A stretch of DNA of 64,000 nucleotides from Flavobacterium piscis (GTDB lineage Bacteria; Bacteroidota; Bacteroidia; Flavobacteriales; Flavobacteriaceae). The position numbers were made by a program, and so were the translations under genes. Under the pieces are notes generated by a model. The model saw nothing but the letters and a program-made list of their open reading frames with translations, had not been told where the DNA came from and ran no database searches. The stretch is from contig NZ_LVEN01000027.1 of assembly GCF_001686925.1 (NCBI RefSeq), positions 310,001 to 374,000 of the forward strand, given 5' to 3'. This document shows, one piece after another, positions 16,500-25,655 of this stretch; position 1 is the stretch's first letter; every line of letters begins with the position of its first letter.

Positions 16500-16720
16500 G
16501 ATCCCGCTATACGTTCCAATCTTTTTATTTTTTAAAGAAAAAAATAAAAAGGATTTCCACTTCTATCGGGGCTAGGGCACTCGTTTTCATAATAATATTT
16601 TCGTGTAGTTTGTCATCTTGAGGAACGAAAGATCGCACGAGAAATGCCGCAAACTAAATCGCCAATCTTTGTAGAGTTCCTTGTGTGATCCTTCGTTCAG
16701 GATGACAAGATTGCGGGTAG
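16500..16720. repeat. Two intergenic repeat elements
   Basis: The 16267-16825 interval has no gene. At 16500-16588 there is a palindromic element (ATCCCGCTATACG ... CTATCGGGGCTAGGGC) enclosing a TTTTTATTTTTTAAAG/AAAAATAAAAAGG stem. At about 16608-16713 follows a hairpin of the GTCAT-type family: left arm TTGTCATCTTGAGGAACGAA and right arm TTCGTTCAGGATGACAAG, with several mismatches. Confidence 0.6.
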
Positions 16721-16825
16721 CATCATGAGTAAAATAAAAAATCCGCATAAATCTGCGTTTTCGCGATAGTGAATCTGTATTATCCGTGTGCCATTAAAAG
16801 CAAAGTACCCAGAATCTAAAAACCA

Positions 16826-16856
16826 AAAAAAACTCCACTATACAATGGAGTTTTAT
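16826..16856 (-). terminator. Terminator of the small lipoprotein gene
   Basis: Read on the minus strand, AAAACTCCA pairs with TGGAGTTTT around 8 nt and is followed by T residues, 40 bp after the lipoprotein stop. Confidence 0.7.
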
Positions 16857-16897
16857 AAAAATAATAGTTTAAATCCTTTAATCAACAGGATCATGAT

Positions 16898-17113
16898 CTA
16901 TTTTTTTGCTTTAGCAATAGAATCTCTTTTTATAGCAGTTGTATCTGTAATTACAGTTGCTGTGTCTAATGTAGCATCTACACTATCAATTGTTGTTTCG
17001 GTAGAGTCAACATAGGTATTATCTGCCGGGATGGTATCGTTTTTCTTGCAGGAAAACGAAAGTCCGATTAAAATAAAAAGAAATGCGATTTTTGATTTGA
17101 TTAGCGTTTTCAT
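16898..17113 (-). CDS. Small predicted lipoprotein
   Basis: A 71-residue protein with a lipobox LSFSC (Cys 22) after a short hydrophobic signal. The mature part is nearly all Thr, Asp, Ala and Val (for example TETTIDSVDATLDTATV) and ends with a Lys-rich tail (DSIAKAKK). Such low-complexity lipoproteins are common in Flavobacteria and have no assigned role. It is a single gene with its own terminator; the 17114-17320 stretch upstream shows no further gene. Confidence 0.7.
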   Translation of the reverse strand: MKTLIKSKIAFLFILIGLSFSCKKNDTIPADNTYVDSTETTIDSVDATLDTATVITDTTAIKRDSIAKAKK

Positions 17114-17320
17114 AATTTCATCTATTTCGTTAATAATTAATTATTTCAAAATTAGAGGTTTACGTTTTTAATCCTTTACATGATTCTTAATTTTGTTTTA
17201 TAAAATACTCATTATTAGTGAATTAATTTTTTTACTTGAAAACCGGATATATTTTACGTCAACATAATAAGATGCGAGGTTAATTGATAATCTGGTTTTT
17301 ATAAATACTACAGCCCATAT

Positions 17321-17686
17321 TTATTTTTTAAATCCGTCTTCTTTATCTTTAAAAGCCCATGTTGCCATGGCCTCAATTACAGGCATTAAACCCTTTCCTG
17401 CGTTGCTGAGTTTGTAGGTTACAAATGGCGGAACAACCGGTTTGGCTTCACGAATAACAAGATTATCTGCTTCGAGTTGCTTGAGATGCTGAATGAGCAT
17501 TTTCTCGGTAACTGCCGGAATCGCTCTTTTAAGTTCGCTATAGCGTTTGCTTCCGCCCGAAAGATGGTAGATGATAATGGGCTTCCAATATCCGCCAATT
17601 TTTTCCATAACATAAGTCACAGGACATTGCTCTAAGGCATATTGCTTATTTTCCTGAATAGTCGATGATTCTTTGATTGCTGTCAT
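17321..17686 (-). CDS. HxlR family regulator (second copy)
   Basis: A 121-residue winged-helix protein. The sensor Cys lies in LEQCPVTYVMEKIGGYWKPIII (Cys 21), followed by SKRYSELKRAIPAVTEKMLIQHLKQLEADNLV, the recognition region, and a wing with PPFVTYKLSNAGKGL. It differs clearly from the HxlR protein at 5159. It is divergent from an NmrA-type reductase and has a repeated GTAAGTAC site between the genes, so it probably represses that gene and perhaps the MDR enzyme that follows, in response to electrophiles. Confidence 0.85.
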   Translation of the reverse strand: MTAIKESSTIQENKQYALEQCPVTYVMEKIGGYWKPIIIYHLSGGSKRYSELKRAIPAVTEKMLIQHLKQLEADNLVIREAKPVVPPFVTYKLSNAGKGLMPVIEAMATWAFKDKEDGFKK

Positions 17687-17702
17687 TTGTGCATACTTTA
17701 GG

Positions 17703-17730
17703 GTAAGTACTTGTATAAAAGTAAGTACAA
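17703..17730. promoter_or_regulatory. HxlR-type operator, repeated GTAAGTAC
   Basis: GTAAGTACTT (17703-17712) and GTAAGTACAA (17721-17730) are direct repeats 18 bp apart; each contains the GTAC palindrome flanked by A/T. HxlR family sites such as TACT-N7-AGTA use the same words. It lies between the divergent regulator and reductase. Confidence 0.55.
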
Positions 17731-17769
17731 ATATACCTTTGTTACAGATAATAAAAAAATAATTTAGCT

Positions 17770-18648
17770 ATGAAAATCACGATCTCAGGTTCTTTAGGAA
17801 ATATAGGAAAACCTCTAACCACAAAACTAATTGCTTCGGGACACGAAGTAACCGTAATTACAAGTAATAATGACAGAATTGAAGCTATCGAAGCTTTAGG
17901 CGCAAAAGCTGCGGTAGGTTCAGTAAGCGATGCTGCCTTTTTGAAAAATGCTTTTACAAATGCTGATGCTGTTTTTGCGATGACGCCGCCAAATTTAGGT
18001 GGATCTGATATTATTGCAAATACCACAGCTGCCGGTAAAGCTTTGGCAGCGGCGATAAGCGAAGCAGGAGTAAAGCGCGTTGTCATGTTAAGCAGCATTG
18101 GTGCCGATTTGCCAGAAGGTACCGGACCAATTGCGGGACTTTATAATATCGAAAAAATATACGAAGGTTTAGAAAATGTATCGCTGACTTTTCTTCGTGC
18201 AGGATTTTTCTATACGAATTTGTATAATGATGTTCCCATGATAAAAGGAGCGGGGATTATAGGTTCTAATTATCCATCAACTGCTAAAATTCCTTTTGTA
18301 CATCCTGAAGATATTGCAACTGCAGTCGCTGAAGAATTGCAAAAAACTGCATCAGGAAAAAACATTCGTTATATTGTAAGTGATGTGCGAACTCCAATTG
18401 ATGTGGCAAAAGTTTTAGGAATTGCCATTGCTCAACCGGAATTACCGTGGATTGAGTTTACAGATGAACAAGCGATTGGCGGAATGACACAAGCAGGATT
18501 ACCAGCGGAAATGGCTGGATTGTACACCGAAATGGGTTCAGGTTTAAGAAGCGGTAAAATTCAGCATGATTTTTTGAGTAATACAATTGCTGTTGAAGGA
18601 AAAATTAAGTTGGAAGATTTTGCAAAAGAATTTGCTGCAAGATTTTAA
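17770..18648 (+). CDS. NmrA-like NAD(P)-binding oxidoreductase
   Basis: A 292-residue protein with an atypical short-chain-dehydrogenase fold. The nucleotide loop is ISGSLGNIGKPLT (residues 4-16), followed by LGAKAAVGSVSD (about 44-55), MLSSIGADLPEGTGP and LRAGFFYTNLY. Similar NmrA/QOR2-type proteins reduce quinones or act as NADPH sensors. The divergent HxlR regulator with an operator between them supports a role in response to reactive quinones or electrophiles. A terminator separates it from the next gene. Confidence 0.75.
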   Translation: MKITISGSLGNIGKPLTTKLIASGHEVTVITSNNDRIEAIEALGAKAAVGSVSDAAFLKNAFTNADAVFAMTPPNLGGSDIIANTTAAGKALAAAISEAGVKRVVMLSSIGADLPEGTGPIAGLYNIEKIYEGLENVSLTFLRAGFFYTNLYNDVPMIKGAGIIGSNYPSTAKIPFVHPEDIATAVAEELQKTASGKNIRYIVSDVRTPIDVAKVLGIAIAQPELPWIEFTDEQAIGGMTQAGLPAEMAGLYTEMGSGLRSGKIQHDFLSNTIAVEGKIKLEDFAKEFAARF

Positions 18649-18668
18649 GTAAATCATTGTTATAGAAG

Positions 18669-18696
18669 AAAGCCGATTGTAAAATCGGCTTTTTTT
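18669..18696 (+). terminator. Rho-independent terminator
   Basis: AAAGCCGATT pairs with AATCGGCTTT around a short loop and is followed by a run of T, 20 bp after the NmrA-like gene. Confidence 0.8.
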
Positions 18697-18825
18697 GTTT
18701 AGGTCTTTTACAGTAACAAAAATAGATTTGGTAAATTTATACAGATATACAATCAATTTATACCATTTGTAAAATTTGGTCAGCGATTATATTTGTTATC
18801 AGAAATTCAACTTAAAAATTAAAAT

Positions 18826-19839
18826 ATGAAAGCTATAGGATTTAAAACATCATTGCCCATTGCTGATAAAGAAAGCTTTATAGCGTTTGAAACGCCAAAA
18901 CCAATTCCGGGTAAACGTGATTTGTTAGTAAAAATAAGTGCCGTATCTGTTAATCCGGTTGATTTTAAAATTCGTCAGAATAGTGCGAAAGATACTGTTC
19001 TGGAAACGCCAAAAATTATTGGCTGGGATGCCGTAGGAATTGTTGAAGCCGTAGGAGAAAATGTGCGCCTGTTCGAAGTAGGCGATCCCGTATTTTACGC
19101 CGGGGATATTACGAAACAAGGGAGCAACGCCGAATATCAGGTTATAGATGAACGAATTGTGGGTAAAAAACCAACATCATTAAGCATTGAAGAAGCTGCT
19201 GTTATACCCTTAACAGGTTTAACAGCCTGGGAAATATTATTTGACCGCATTAGAATTAATCCTGAAAAAGACAAGGGAAAATCGATCCTGATTATTGGCG
19301 GCGCAGGCGGAGTAGGTTCGATTGCGATTCAGTTGGCTAAGAAAATTGCGGGTCTAACGGTGATTGCCACAGCATCCCGTCCGGAAACGATCGATTGGTG
19401 CAAACAGCAAGGTGCTGATTTTGTAGTAGATCATAAAGATTTGGTGGCTTCGGTTCGCGTAGCGGGATTTGAATATGTAGATTTTATTGTAGATTTTGTT
19501 GATACTAATGCCTATTGGGATACTATGGTCGAATTGATCAAACCTCAAGGTCATATCGCATCAATTACCGGAAGCAGTGATCCAGTTGCCTTAAATAAAC
19601 TTAAAAACAAAAGCGCCTCATTTTCCTGGGAACTAATGTACACACGTTCTATGTTTGAAACCGATGATATGCAGGAACAACATAACATCCTGAATAAAAT
19701 TGCCGATCTTTTGGATGAAGGGATATTAAAAACAACCCTTAACGAAACTCTTTTGGGATTAACTCCTGAAAATTTTAAAAAGGCGCATGAGTTGCTGGAA
19801 TCTGGAAGGACTATTGGGAAAATTGCTATTAAGTTTTAG
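18826..19839 (+). CDS. Zinc-type alcohol dehydrogenase-like / quinone reductase (MDR family)
   Basis: A 337-residue medium-chain dehydrogenase/reductase. The GroES-like domain carries VSVNPVDFKIR (41-51) and GWDAVGIVEAVGENV; the Rossmann domain has IIGGAGGVGSIAIQLAKK (about 151-168). No Cys cluster for structural zinc is present, so despite the usual family name it is probably a zinc-free NADPH:quinone reductase-type enzyme. It follows the NmrA-like gene but after a terminator, so it may have its own promoter. It fits a small electrophile-defence locus under HxlR control. Confidence 0.8.
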   Translation: MKAIGFKTSLPIADKESFIAFETPKPIPGKRDLLVKISAVSVNPVDFKIRQNSAKDTVLETPKIIGWDAVGIVEAVGENVRLFEVGDPVFYAGDITKQGSNAEYQVIDERIVGKKPTSLSIEEAAVIPLTGLTAWEILFDRIRINPEKDKGKSILIIGGAGGVGSIAIQLAKKIAGLTVIATASRPETIDWCKQQGADFVVDHKDLVASVRVAGFEYVDFIVDFVDTNAYWDTMVELIKPQGHIASITGSSDPVALNKLKNKSASFSWELMYTRSMFETDDMQEQHNILNKIADLLDEGILKTTLNETLLGLTPENFKKAHELLESGRTIGKIAIKF

Positions 19840-19850
19840 CTCGAATATTA

Positions 19851-19900
19851 AACTCAAAAAGAGTATAGATTAGTTTCTATACCCTTTTTTTGAGTTTTTT
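19851..19900. terminator. Bidirectional terminator between convergent genes
   Basis: AACTCAAAAAGAGTATAGA pairs with TCTATACCCTTTTTTTGAGTT around 6 nt; A-rich and T-rich sides suit both strands. It separates the MDR gene from the surface-protein cassette. Confidence 0.75.
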
Positions 19901-19915
19901 TTAGAATGTAAAAAG

Positions 19916-21385
19916 TTACCTTGCTGTTAAATTTAAAGAAATCGTGGACATATTTCCACTTCCGTCATAACGTTCTGCCCAAATTTCAATATAATCTCCT
20001 GTTTTCATTTGGACAGTACCTACAATTGGCAGGGCTGTAATACCGGAAGTAACTAAAATACCTCCACTAGGTCTGCCATATACTTTTGTTTCAGGAAGTA
20101 CAAGGTTATTCTTTGCTATGTACAAAATAAAGGTTGCATCAGCTGTATTTTGGTATGAAATTGAACCCACAATTTGGAAATATCGCGGTTTGTTTCCTCT
20201 ATATGTGATTTTATTATCACCATCTTTTGTAAAGCGGAACAAACTGTTAGAAAGGGTTGCCCCAAGAACTTTTTTTCTACTTGTAGTTCCTGTACCTGAG
20301 AATCCTGTGGGCGCACCACTGCCAACTGTAACATCAAAATTAATATCTCCGGTAGCCTCACTGTCCGCTTCTCTTGGGATCCCGGGTGCATCTACTGTCC
20401 AGGCATTACTAAAATTATATCCTGTATAGGTTGATGCCGCAGGATAACCTCTAACGTAACCTGCAGTATTTGTTGTGGTACCCGAAAAAACGGTACCTAA
20501 TAAAATCCCGGTTCCTAATGTTGTAATACCGTTAACATCTAATGCTAAATCAGCTCCGTCAACTGTACTAAAACCACTATTTTTTTGTATTAGACCAAAA
20601 GTTCCGGTTAACGTCTCAAAAGTTCCATTATTAGTATTTAACCAAGCCTGATTGCTTAACAATAAGCTACTAATACCAGAATACGTAATTCCGTTGGTAT
20701 TGTTAATAAATTGAACTATGTTGCCAAAATATAAACCGACACCTGAAATAGTTCCAACATTTGTAGTCATCCCGTCTATAATGATGTTTTGAATAAAAAG
20801 AGAAGTTCCACCGGTAATATTAAAAGCTCTTGCTGCCGCTTTTAATGTAACATTTCTGATGCTTCCACCTGTGTTTCCTGAAAAAATAATTCCACCTGGA
20901 AATGTTAAAATATCTTCATTAGTATCAATTCCGGTTACATAGGCGTCATTTAAATTGATAGGAGCTGCTAGCGTTATTGATCCATTTATTTCATATAATG
21001 TATTTGAACTTAACTGATAAACAGATCCTCCAAGAGCAAGTTCCGGTGCAAGATCTGCTGCAGATTTTACCCGTTTAAAATTGGTTCTTCCCACAGAGCT
21101 GTTTAAAAGTGGTAACCAACCACTTGGGCTAGAGAAATAATAAAATAATTTTAAATCGGTATCATAAACCAATAGTCCCTGCGCAGGGGTTGTTATGGCA
21201 GTTCTTTGTGCAGTGGTCATTCTGGGAGCTAATATTCCCTTTTCTGTTGAATTGATATCCAAAATCGATGTAGCATCCGGCGTTGTTGTTCCAATCCCAA
21301 TTTGTGCATTTCCTATAAGAGTAATAAGAAAGAAAAACAATAGTAAGAATGTTTTAAGACTTTGTAGAGTAGATTTAGTGCTCAT
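19916..21385 (-). CDS. Surface protein with GIGT head motif, cassette A
   Basis: A 489-residue secreted protein: signal peptide ending GNAQ (about residue 28), then IGIGTTTPDATSILDI, APRMTTAQRTAITTPAQGLLVYDT and YYFSSPSGWLPL (30-95). This head is widespread in Bacteroidota secreted proteins and resembles bacteriophage tail-fibre and adhesin heads. The middle is a repetitive Asn/Thr/Gly-rich segment that looks like a beta-helix (VTGIDTNEDI, GNTGGSIRNVTL, GISSLLLSNQAWL). The last 130 residues look like a C-terminal jelly-roll-like fold. It is the third gene of cassette A; its paralogue is at 28338-29819. An adhesin or matrix function is inferred. Confidence 0.65.
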   Translation of the reverse strand: MSTKSTLQSLKTFLLLFFFLITLIGNAQIGIGTTTPDATSILDINSTEKGILAPRMTTAQRTAITTPAQGLLVYDTDLKLFYYFSSPSGWLPLLNSSVGRTNFKRVKSAADLAPELALGGSVYQLSSNTLYEINGSITLAAPINLNDAYVTGIDTNEDILTFPGGIIFSGNTGGSIRNVTLKAAARAFNITGGTSLFIQNIIIDGMTTNVGTISGVGLYFGNIVQFINNTNGITYSGISSLLLSNQAWLNTNNGTFETLTGTFGLIQKNSGFSTVDGADLALDVNGITTLGTGILLGTVFSGTTTNTAGYVRGYPAASTYTGYNFSNAWTVDAPGIPREADSEATGDINFDVTVGSGAPTGFSGTGTTSRKKVLGATLSNSLFRFTKDGDNKITYRGNKPRYFQIVGSISYQNTADATFILYIAKNNLVLPETKVYGRPSGGILVTSGITALPIVGTVQMKTGDYIEIWAERYDGSGNMSTISLNLTAR

Positions 21386-21431
21386 AATTTCTAAATATTA
21401 GTGTGTGGTGTATATTTTTATAGCTATAATT

Positions 21432-23228
21432 TTATTTTCCTGAATTTGAAATGATAATTTTTTCGGTGAATCTTTCATTATCAATAGTTAAAAACTCTGT
21501 AATGTAAACGCCGCTGCTTAGTCCGCTGGTAGAGAAAATATAATTTTCATCTGTTCCAAGGTCTTTTTTAGACAATACTGTTTTGCCTAAAACATCGTAT
21601 AATTTAAATGACTTTAATGCGAGATTATTTGGGTTAGAAGCCTTTAGGTTTTTATTGACATTATCCTGACTGACGAAAAAAAGTTTGGCAGTTTTGTCAG
21701 CAATACCAAGTGTTGTTGCGTCTCTAAAGGCAATTTTAAATCGGTCATTGTATATACCAGGTGTGAGAGCCACTTCGTAAGTTCCGTTTTTAATGTCATG
21801 ATAAGAGTCATCCAGCGCATCATAAATGTAGATTTTCTGAGTTGGGTCAAAGTTGATCACTTCCGGAATAAAAAACTTGAAAGTAGTATTGGTAGCTGCT
21901 TTTGCCGTAAGTGCTATTTTTTTATTTTCATCAAAATTGACTCCCTGAATGACGTAGCTTCCATTTTCTAACCAAAAAGTAATATCGTTTGGTAAATCAT
22001 CATCCATGTTTAGTGCATCCATACCATAATCGATTCCATCAGTCGCTTCTGGTACAAAAGCCAATGCTAATTGTCTGGTAAATTGATTGTTGATGATGGT
22101 GTTTAGTTTAAAATGTGAAACTTCTTCAGGAGTATCTTCGGCGCTTTCTTCTTTTTTATTGTCCTTATCTTTCGAAGCTGGTCTTTCAAATTGAGATGAA
22201 CCGGGAGCTTCTTTCATAAAAATTCTATGAATATTTTTGAATGTTGCAGTTCCTGTTGCATTAGCATTAATAACAAATCCTTGCCCAATAGGTAAATACC
22301 TGCGATTAATTGAAAGCGAAGATGTCGAACCACCAGGATTTATTGATCCATCGCCATTATAAGAGCTAAAAGTTGCGGCAGTGTAAACACCCTGACTCGT
22401 TCTCGTCATTGGAGCGTAAGAATCATAACCACCTCTATAATTGATGAGGGTATGAGAGTTTACTGTTTTATCCTGCACCCAAAAATAAGCGGCACCACCA
22501 GTTGCCGTATTTTCGCTATCAAAAAGAAACTCATTTAAATGTAAAGCTGAGGGATACGGATTTCCTGTTAAAGTACTGCTATTGGCAGCTAGTGCAATGG
22601 TGATGTTACCGTCATTTGGTCGTCCTCTAAAATCATATCGTTGGGCACTTCCGGGGTTATTTGTAACTCCTGTTCCTTCCGGATCTGCTGTGTCAGTTCC
22701 GCTGGTTCCTTTCATAGAAAAACCTTCTCCGGGAGCGAGTGTTGTAGTATTGCCAACGAAAACCCATTGCGAATAAGTAGTAGCAGTACTTAACTTGTAA
22801 ATCCATTTTGAGGCTATTGCAAGCGGGGATGCTGTTCCGTCAGAATTGGTTATCGGTAAAATAGTGGCCTGAGTAAATGCAGTAGCGCTTGTAGGCCTGC
22901 CTAACATGGTGATTCCAAATTTCCCATTATCTGCAGGAACAGTACTTCCAACAGGTGCGCACCAGTAATTATAACTATAGTTGTTTGTGGTACCTTCCTG
23001 GTAAACAGATAGAGTGCCAGTTCCCGTATTGGCTGAAGTTCCGGTTGTACCCTGAACTAATTGTGCATTATTCCTCAAATACAAATTTGAGGCTGCGTCT
23101 AAATTGATATCCTTTTCAACATATAATACTTCGCTTTTTACATACATATAGGCACTGGGAGCAAAATAAATTTGCGAAAAGCATTTTGTAGTGGCTATCA
23201 TTAAAATGAGTAGTATCTTTTTCTTCAT
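21432..23228 (-). CDS. T9SS-sorted surface protein, cassette A
   Basis: A 598-residue protein. The signal peptide (to FSQ) starts with MKKKILLILM; the ATG at 23228 is chosen because the paralogue at 31647 begins at this Met. The body holds NLYLRNNAQLVQG, YNYWCAPVG and INYRGGYDSY segments. Its C terminus is a type A T9SS sorting domain (LYDVLGKTVLSKKD, STSGLSSGVYITEF, FTEKIIIS), so it is exported across the outer membrane and attached to the surface. The last 34 residues are identical in the two cassettes, whereas the body has diverged. It sits 30-46 bp from both neighbours. Confidence 0.75.
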   Translation of the reverse strand: MKKKILLILMIATTKCFSQIYFAPSAYMYVKSEVLYVEKDINLDAASNLYLRNNAQLVQGTTGTSANTGTGTLSVYQEGTTNNYSYNYWCAPVGSTVPADNGKFGITMLGRPTSATAFTQATILPITNSDGTASPLAIASKWIYKLSTATTYSQWVFVGNTTTLAPGEGFSMKGTSGTDTADPEGTGVTNNPGSAQRYDFRGRPNDGNITIALAANSSTLTGNPYPSALHLNEFLFDSENTATGGAAYFWVQDKTVNSHTLINYRGGYDSYAPMTRTSQGVYTAATFSSYNGDGSINPGGSTSSLSINRRYLPIGQGFVINANATGTATFKNIHRIFMKEAPGSSQFERPASKDKDNKKEESAEDTPEEVSHFKLNTIINNQFTRQLALAFVPEATDGIDYGMDALNMDDDLPNDITFWLENGSYVIQGVNFDENKKIALTAKAATNTTFKFFIPEVINFDPTQKIYIYDALDDSYHDIKNGTYEVALTPGIYNDRFKIAFRDATTLGIADKTAKLFFVSQDNVNKNLKASNPNNLALKSFKLYDVLGKTVLSKKDLGTDENYIFSTSGLSSGVYITEFLTIDNERFTEKIIISNSGK

Positions 23229-23267
23229 AACTTTCACTTTTAGAGTAGAGTAATAGGTTTTGATTTT

Positions 23268-23489
23268 CTATGATCCTGAAGCTGTAGATTTTGGTTTCTT
23301 TACGAGATAAAATACACCAAGCAAAATTCCGCCAGCAAAAAGTAATGCTATTTCGCTGTTTATTGGTACGGGATCACCCACCGGAGGAATCCCTCTGGGC
23401 TGAGGTTCGGGAGGGGGCGGAAAGGCATAACTATTAAAAGTGATGCAAAAAAATAAGGCTAATAGTAATTGTAACTTTCTAATTTTCAT
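23268..23489 (-). CDS. Small Pro-rich protein with PID-CTERM-like tail, cassette A
   Basis: A 73-residue protein: signal peptide, a Pro-rich linker (FPPPPEPQPRGIPPVGDP), then PINSEIALLFAGGILLGV and a basic end. This tripartite tail (short P-I-N/D motif, hydrophobic helix, Lys cluster) resembles the PID-CTERM sorting signals described in Bacteroidota, which are small processed surface or membrane peptides; the match is from memory. Its paralogue at 31716-31925 keeps the same signal, linker and PIDSEI motif. As first gene of the cassette it may be co-expressed with the two large surface proteins. Confidence 0.65.
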   Translation of the reverse strand: MKIRKLQLLLALFFCITFNSYAFPPPPEPQPRGIPPVGDPVPINSEIALLFAGGILLGVFYLVKKPKSTASGS

Positions 23490-23911
23490 ATAGTAATTTT
23501 AGATCTGGGTAAATAAAATTCATGAAATAAATTATTCTTAATTTATGAGTAAGAATAATTTTATAAAAAATAAAGCTGGCCTGTAATAATCTGAAAATGC
23601 GTGTAAAAATGTAATTCTTTGGCTACGAAAATAAAATTTAATAATTTGTTAAAACATCAAACAAAATGATAAAAAACAACCTACTAATCCTACACAAATT
23701 ATATTTTTCCTATTTTTTTAAGAATTGTTCTCTGTAGTATAAGTAAGATATTTACTCTAATATATTGATTATAAACGTATATTTTTACTGTTTGTCGATA
23801 TTTTTTTAAGGAAAATCTTATTTAGTGGCTTTATTTAAGAAATTAAAGCGTTGTTTAAAAATGAAGTAAAAGTGTTGTTTTGTTGAAGAAAATTAAAAAG
23901 GATAAGTACAA
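23490..23911. other. AT-rich leader with sequence shared between cassettes
   Basis: No gene seen. The part next to the cassette (about 23497-23570) contains GGGTAAATAAAATTCATG, also present before cassette B near 31943, so the duplication covered upstream DNA. Beyond it the two copies lose similarity. No TAnnTTTG box was identified in the shared part. Confidence 0.5.
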
Positions 23912-23946
23912 AAAAAAGAGCTGATCACATGATCAGCTCTTTTTTT
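23912..23946 (-). terminator. Terminator of the Kai operon
   Basis: AAGAGCTGATCA and TGATCAGCTCTT form a perfect 12-bp stem around 2 nt, with A-run and T-run on the two sides, 46 bp beyond the response-regulator stop. Confidence 0.85.
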
Positions 23947-23991
23947 ATAAATATCAAATTTTTATTATTTCAGGGTAGTTTGAAAATCTTA

Positions 23992-24396
23992 TTATTGTTC
24001 GATAATAGAAAGAATGCTTTTAGGTATTTCGTCAAAAGCTTCAATAGAATAAGGTTTTATGAGGTACGCTTTTACGCCCATCAAATCACATTTTTCTTTA
24101 TAAACAGGATTTATACTTGTGGAGTAAACAAAGCAGGGAATCGTTTTTAAATTGTTGTTATTCAAAATTTGCTTTAGAGCTTCAATACCGTCAAGAATAG
24201 GCATGTTGATATCGGTAAGAATAATATCCGGTGTTTCATTTGAAGTGTCTTCTAAATAATTTATAAGTTCTTCACCATTCGCTACCAGGCTTACTTTTGC
24301 GAAGTCGGGATTTTTATTAAACGTATGGCGGATGATATCTGCATCATCGATATCATCTTCGGCAATAATAATATGTAAGTTATTTAATTGTGGCAT
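23992..24396 (-). CDS. Single-domain response regulator, Kai operon
   Basis: A 134-residue CheY/Rcp-type receiver without output domain. The acidic pair is at residues 14-15 (IAEDDIDDADI), the phosphorylated Asp is D62 in LTDINMP and the Lys lies in YLIKPY. I use the ATG at 24396 (MPQLNNLHIII), because the frame start at 24438 would overlap the kinase and add residues absent from such proteins. The gene follows the kinase stop by 1 bp, so it is the last gene of a five-gene operon and the probable partner of that kinase. The target of the signal must be another protein. Confidence 0.8.
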   Translation of the reverse strand: MPQLNNLHIIIAEDDIDDADIIRHTFNKNPDFAKVSLVANGEELINYLEDTSNETPDIILTDINMPILDGIEALKQILNNNNLKTIPCFVYSTSINPVYKEKCDLMGVKAYLIKPYSIEAFDEIPKSILSIIEQ

Positions 24397-24397
24397 T

Positions 24398-25654
24398 TTA
24401 TAAGATTGGGAAATAAAGATTAAATGTGGTACCCTCATTCAGTTTACTTTCTACAGTAATGTTTCCTGAGTGGTTTTCCATGATTTTTTTGCAAATGGCA
24501 AGACCAATCCCGTTTCCGGAATATTCATTTTTGGCATGCAGGCGCTGAAAGATAGTGAAAATTTTAAGTAAATGATTTTGTTCCATTCCGATTCCGTTGT
24601 CCTTGATTTGAATTTTCAAATATTGTTCGGTCTGATTGGGCACTTCAGATTCAAAATTTTCGATTTGAAAAATTTGAATAATAGGAGCACCTTCTTTTTT
24701 TCCATATTTAATGGCGTTCGAAATCAGATTAGAAAAAAGCTGACGCATTTGCACTCTTGAAGCTTTTAAAGTAGGCAGTTTTCCGATCTCAATAATTGCT
24801 TTTTTATCAGATATTATAATTTCGAGATCATCGCATACTTCCCTGATTATATCTGCGAGGTTAACGTTTGTGCGTTCTTCCTGCGCAGTATGAGAAGAAT
24901 AGCTGACCAAATCATCTATAAGCGAATTTAATCTTAAAGCTGCTGATTTCATGACATTCATAGATTTGGCATCAGCTTCAGAAAGGTAGCTGGCATCTAT
25001 TCTGCCATTATACATTACAATTTTTCGAAGCGGTTCTTTAAGATCATGTGATATTACATGAATAAATTCCTCCAGATTTGCGTTTATTCTGTTTAATTCA
25101 TGAATTTTTTCTTCGAGATCTTTTTGATGCTTTATTAATGCATCTTCGTGCTTTTTCTTCTCCGTTAGGTCTGTAATCACAATTCCAATTCCCTGAACAG
25201 CGGGTTCAAGATCGGTTACGGCTATATAGGCAGGAAAAGTATTTCTGTAGGTTTCTGTTTTAAATACAATTTCATGTGTTGTGATACCATATTTTAAAGC
25301 TTCGAGAATAGGTACAAAATTGTCCTTACTATTGAAGTATTCATAAATATAAGTTCCAATTATTTTTTCGGCAGGAATACCTATAAGTTTGGAGAAATAG
25401 TCGTTACAATATAATACGAGTCCATTTCTTGAAATACTTAGGGCGCCTTGTCCAAATTTTTCAATTAAGAGCCTAAAAGTATAATCAGCAGTTTCTAACG
25501 AATAAAGTTGCGGAGTTCCATTTGTATTCACTACCAAGGCATCAACATCTCCCTGTTTTATAGCATCAACAATACTATTAGATTCGTAAAGTTGTTCTTT
25601 CAGGGCAGCTATTTCAGCTTGTAGGGATTCTATATTTGTATTATTGTCCTTCAA
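24398..25654 (-). CDS. PAS-domain histidine kinase, Kai operon
   Basis: A 418-residue soluble sensor kinase. A coiled N terminus (1-35) is followed by a PAS domain (about 55-165, with LVLYCNDYFSKLIGIPAEKIIGTY), a linker coiled coil and HisKA with H203 in IHVISHDLKEPLRK, then an ATPase domain with NAIKYGKKEG (N box), DNGIGMEQ (G1) and GNGIGLAICKK (G2). It has no membrane segment, so it senses an internal signal. It lies 1 bp after the second KaiB-like gene, in the place that SasA-type output kinases hold for cyanobacterial KaiC; it lacks the KaiB-like domain of SasA. Confidence 0.85.
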   Translation of the reverse strand: MKDNNTNIESLQAEIAALKEQLYESNSIVDAIKQGDVDALVVNTNGTPQLYSLETADYTFRLLIEKFGQGALSISRNGLVLYCNDYFSKLIGIPAEKIIGTYIYEYFNSKDNFVPILEALKYGITTHEIVFKTETYRNTFPAYIAVTDLEPAVQGIGIVITDLTEKKKHEDALIKHQKDLEEKIHELNRINANLEEFIHVISHDLKEPLRKIVMYNGRIDASYLSEADAKSMNVMKSAALRLNSLIDDLVSYSSHTAQEERTNVNLADIIREVCDDLEIIISDKKAIIEIGKLPTLKASRVQMRQLFSNLISNAIKYGKKEGAPIIQIFQIENFESEVPNQTEQYLKIQIKDNGIGMEQNHLLKIFTIFQRLHAKNEYSGNGIGLAICKKIMENHSGNITVESKLNEGTTFNLYFPIL

Positions 25655-25655
25655 A

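Noticed and set aside
19916..21385. Prophage tail-fibre gene
   Set aside because: The GIGT head resembles tail fibres, but there is a signal peptide, no phage genes nearby, and a T9SS protein as partner.
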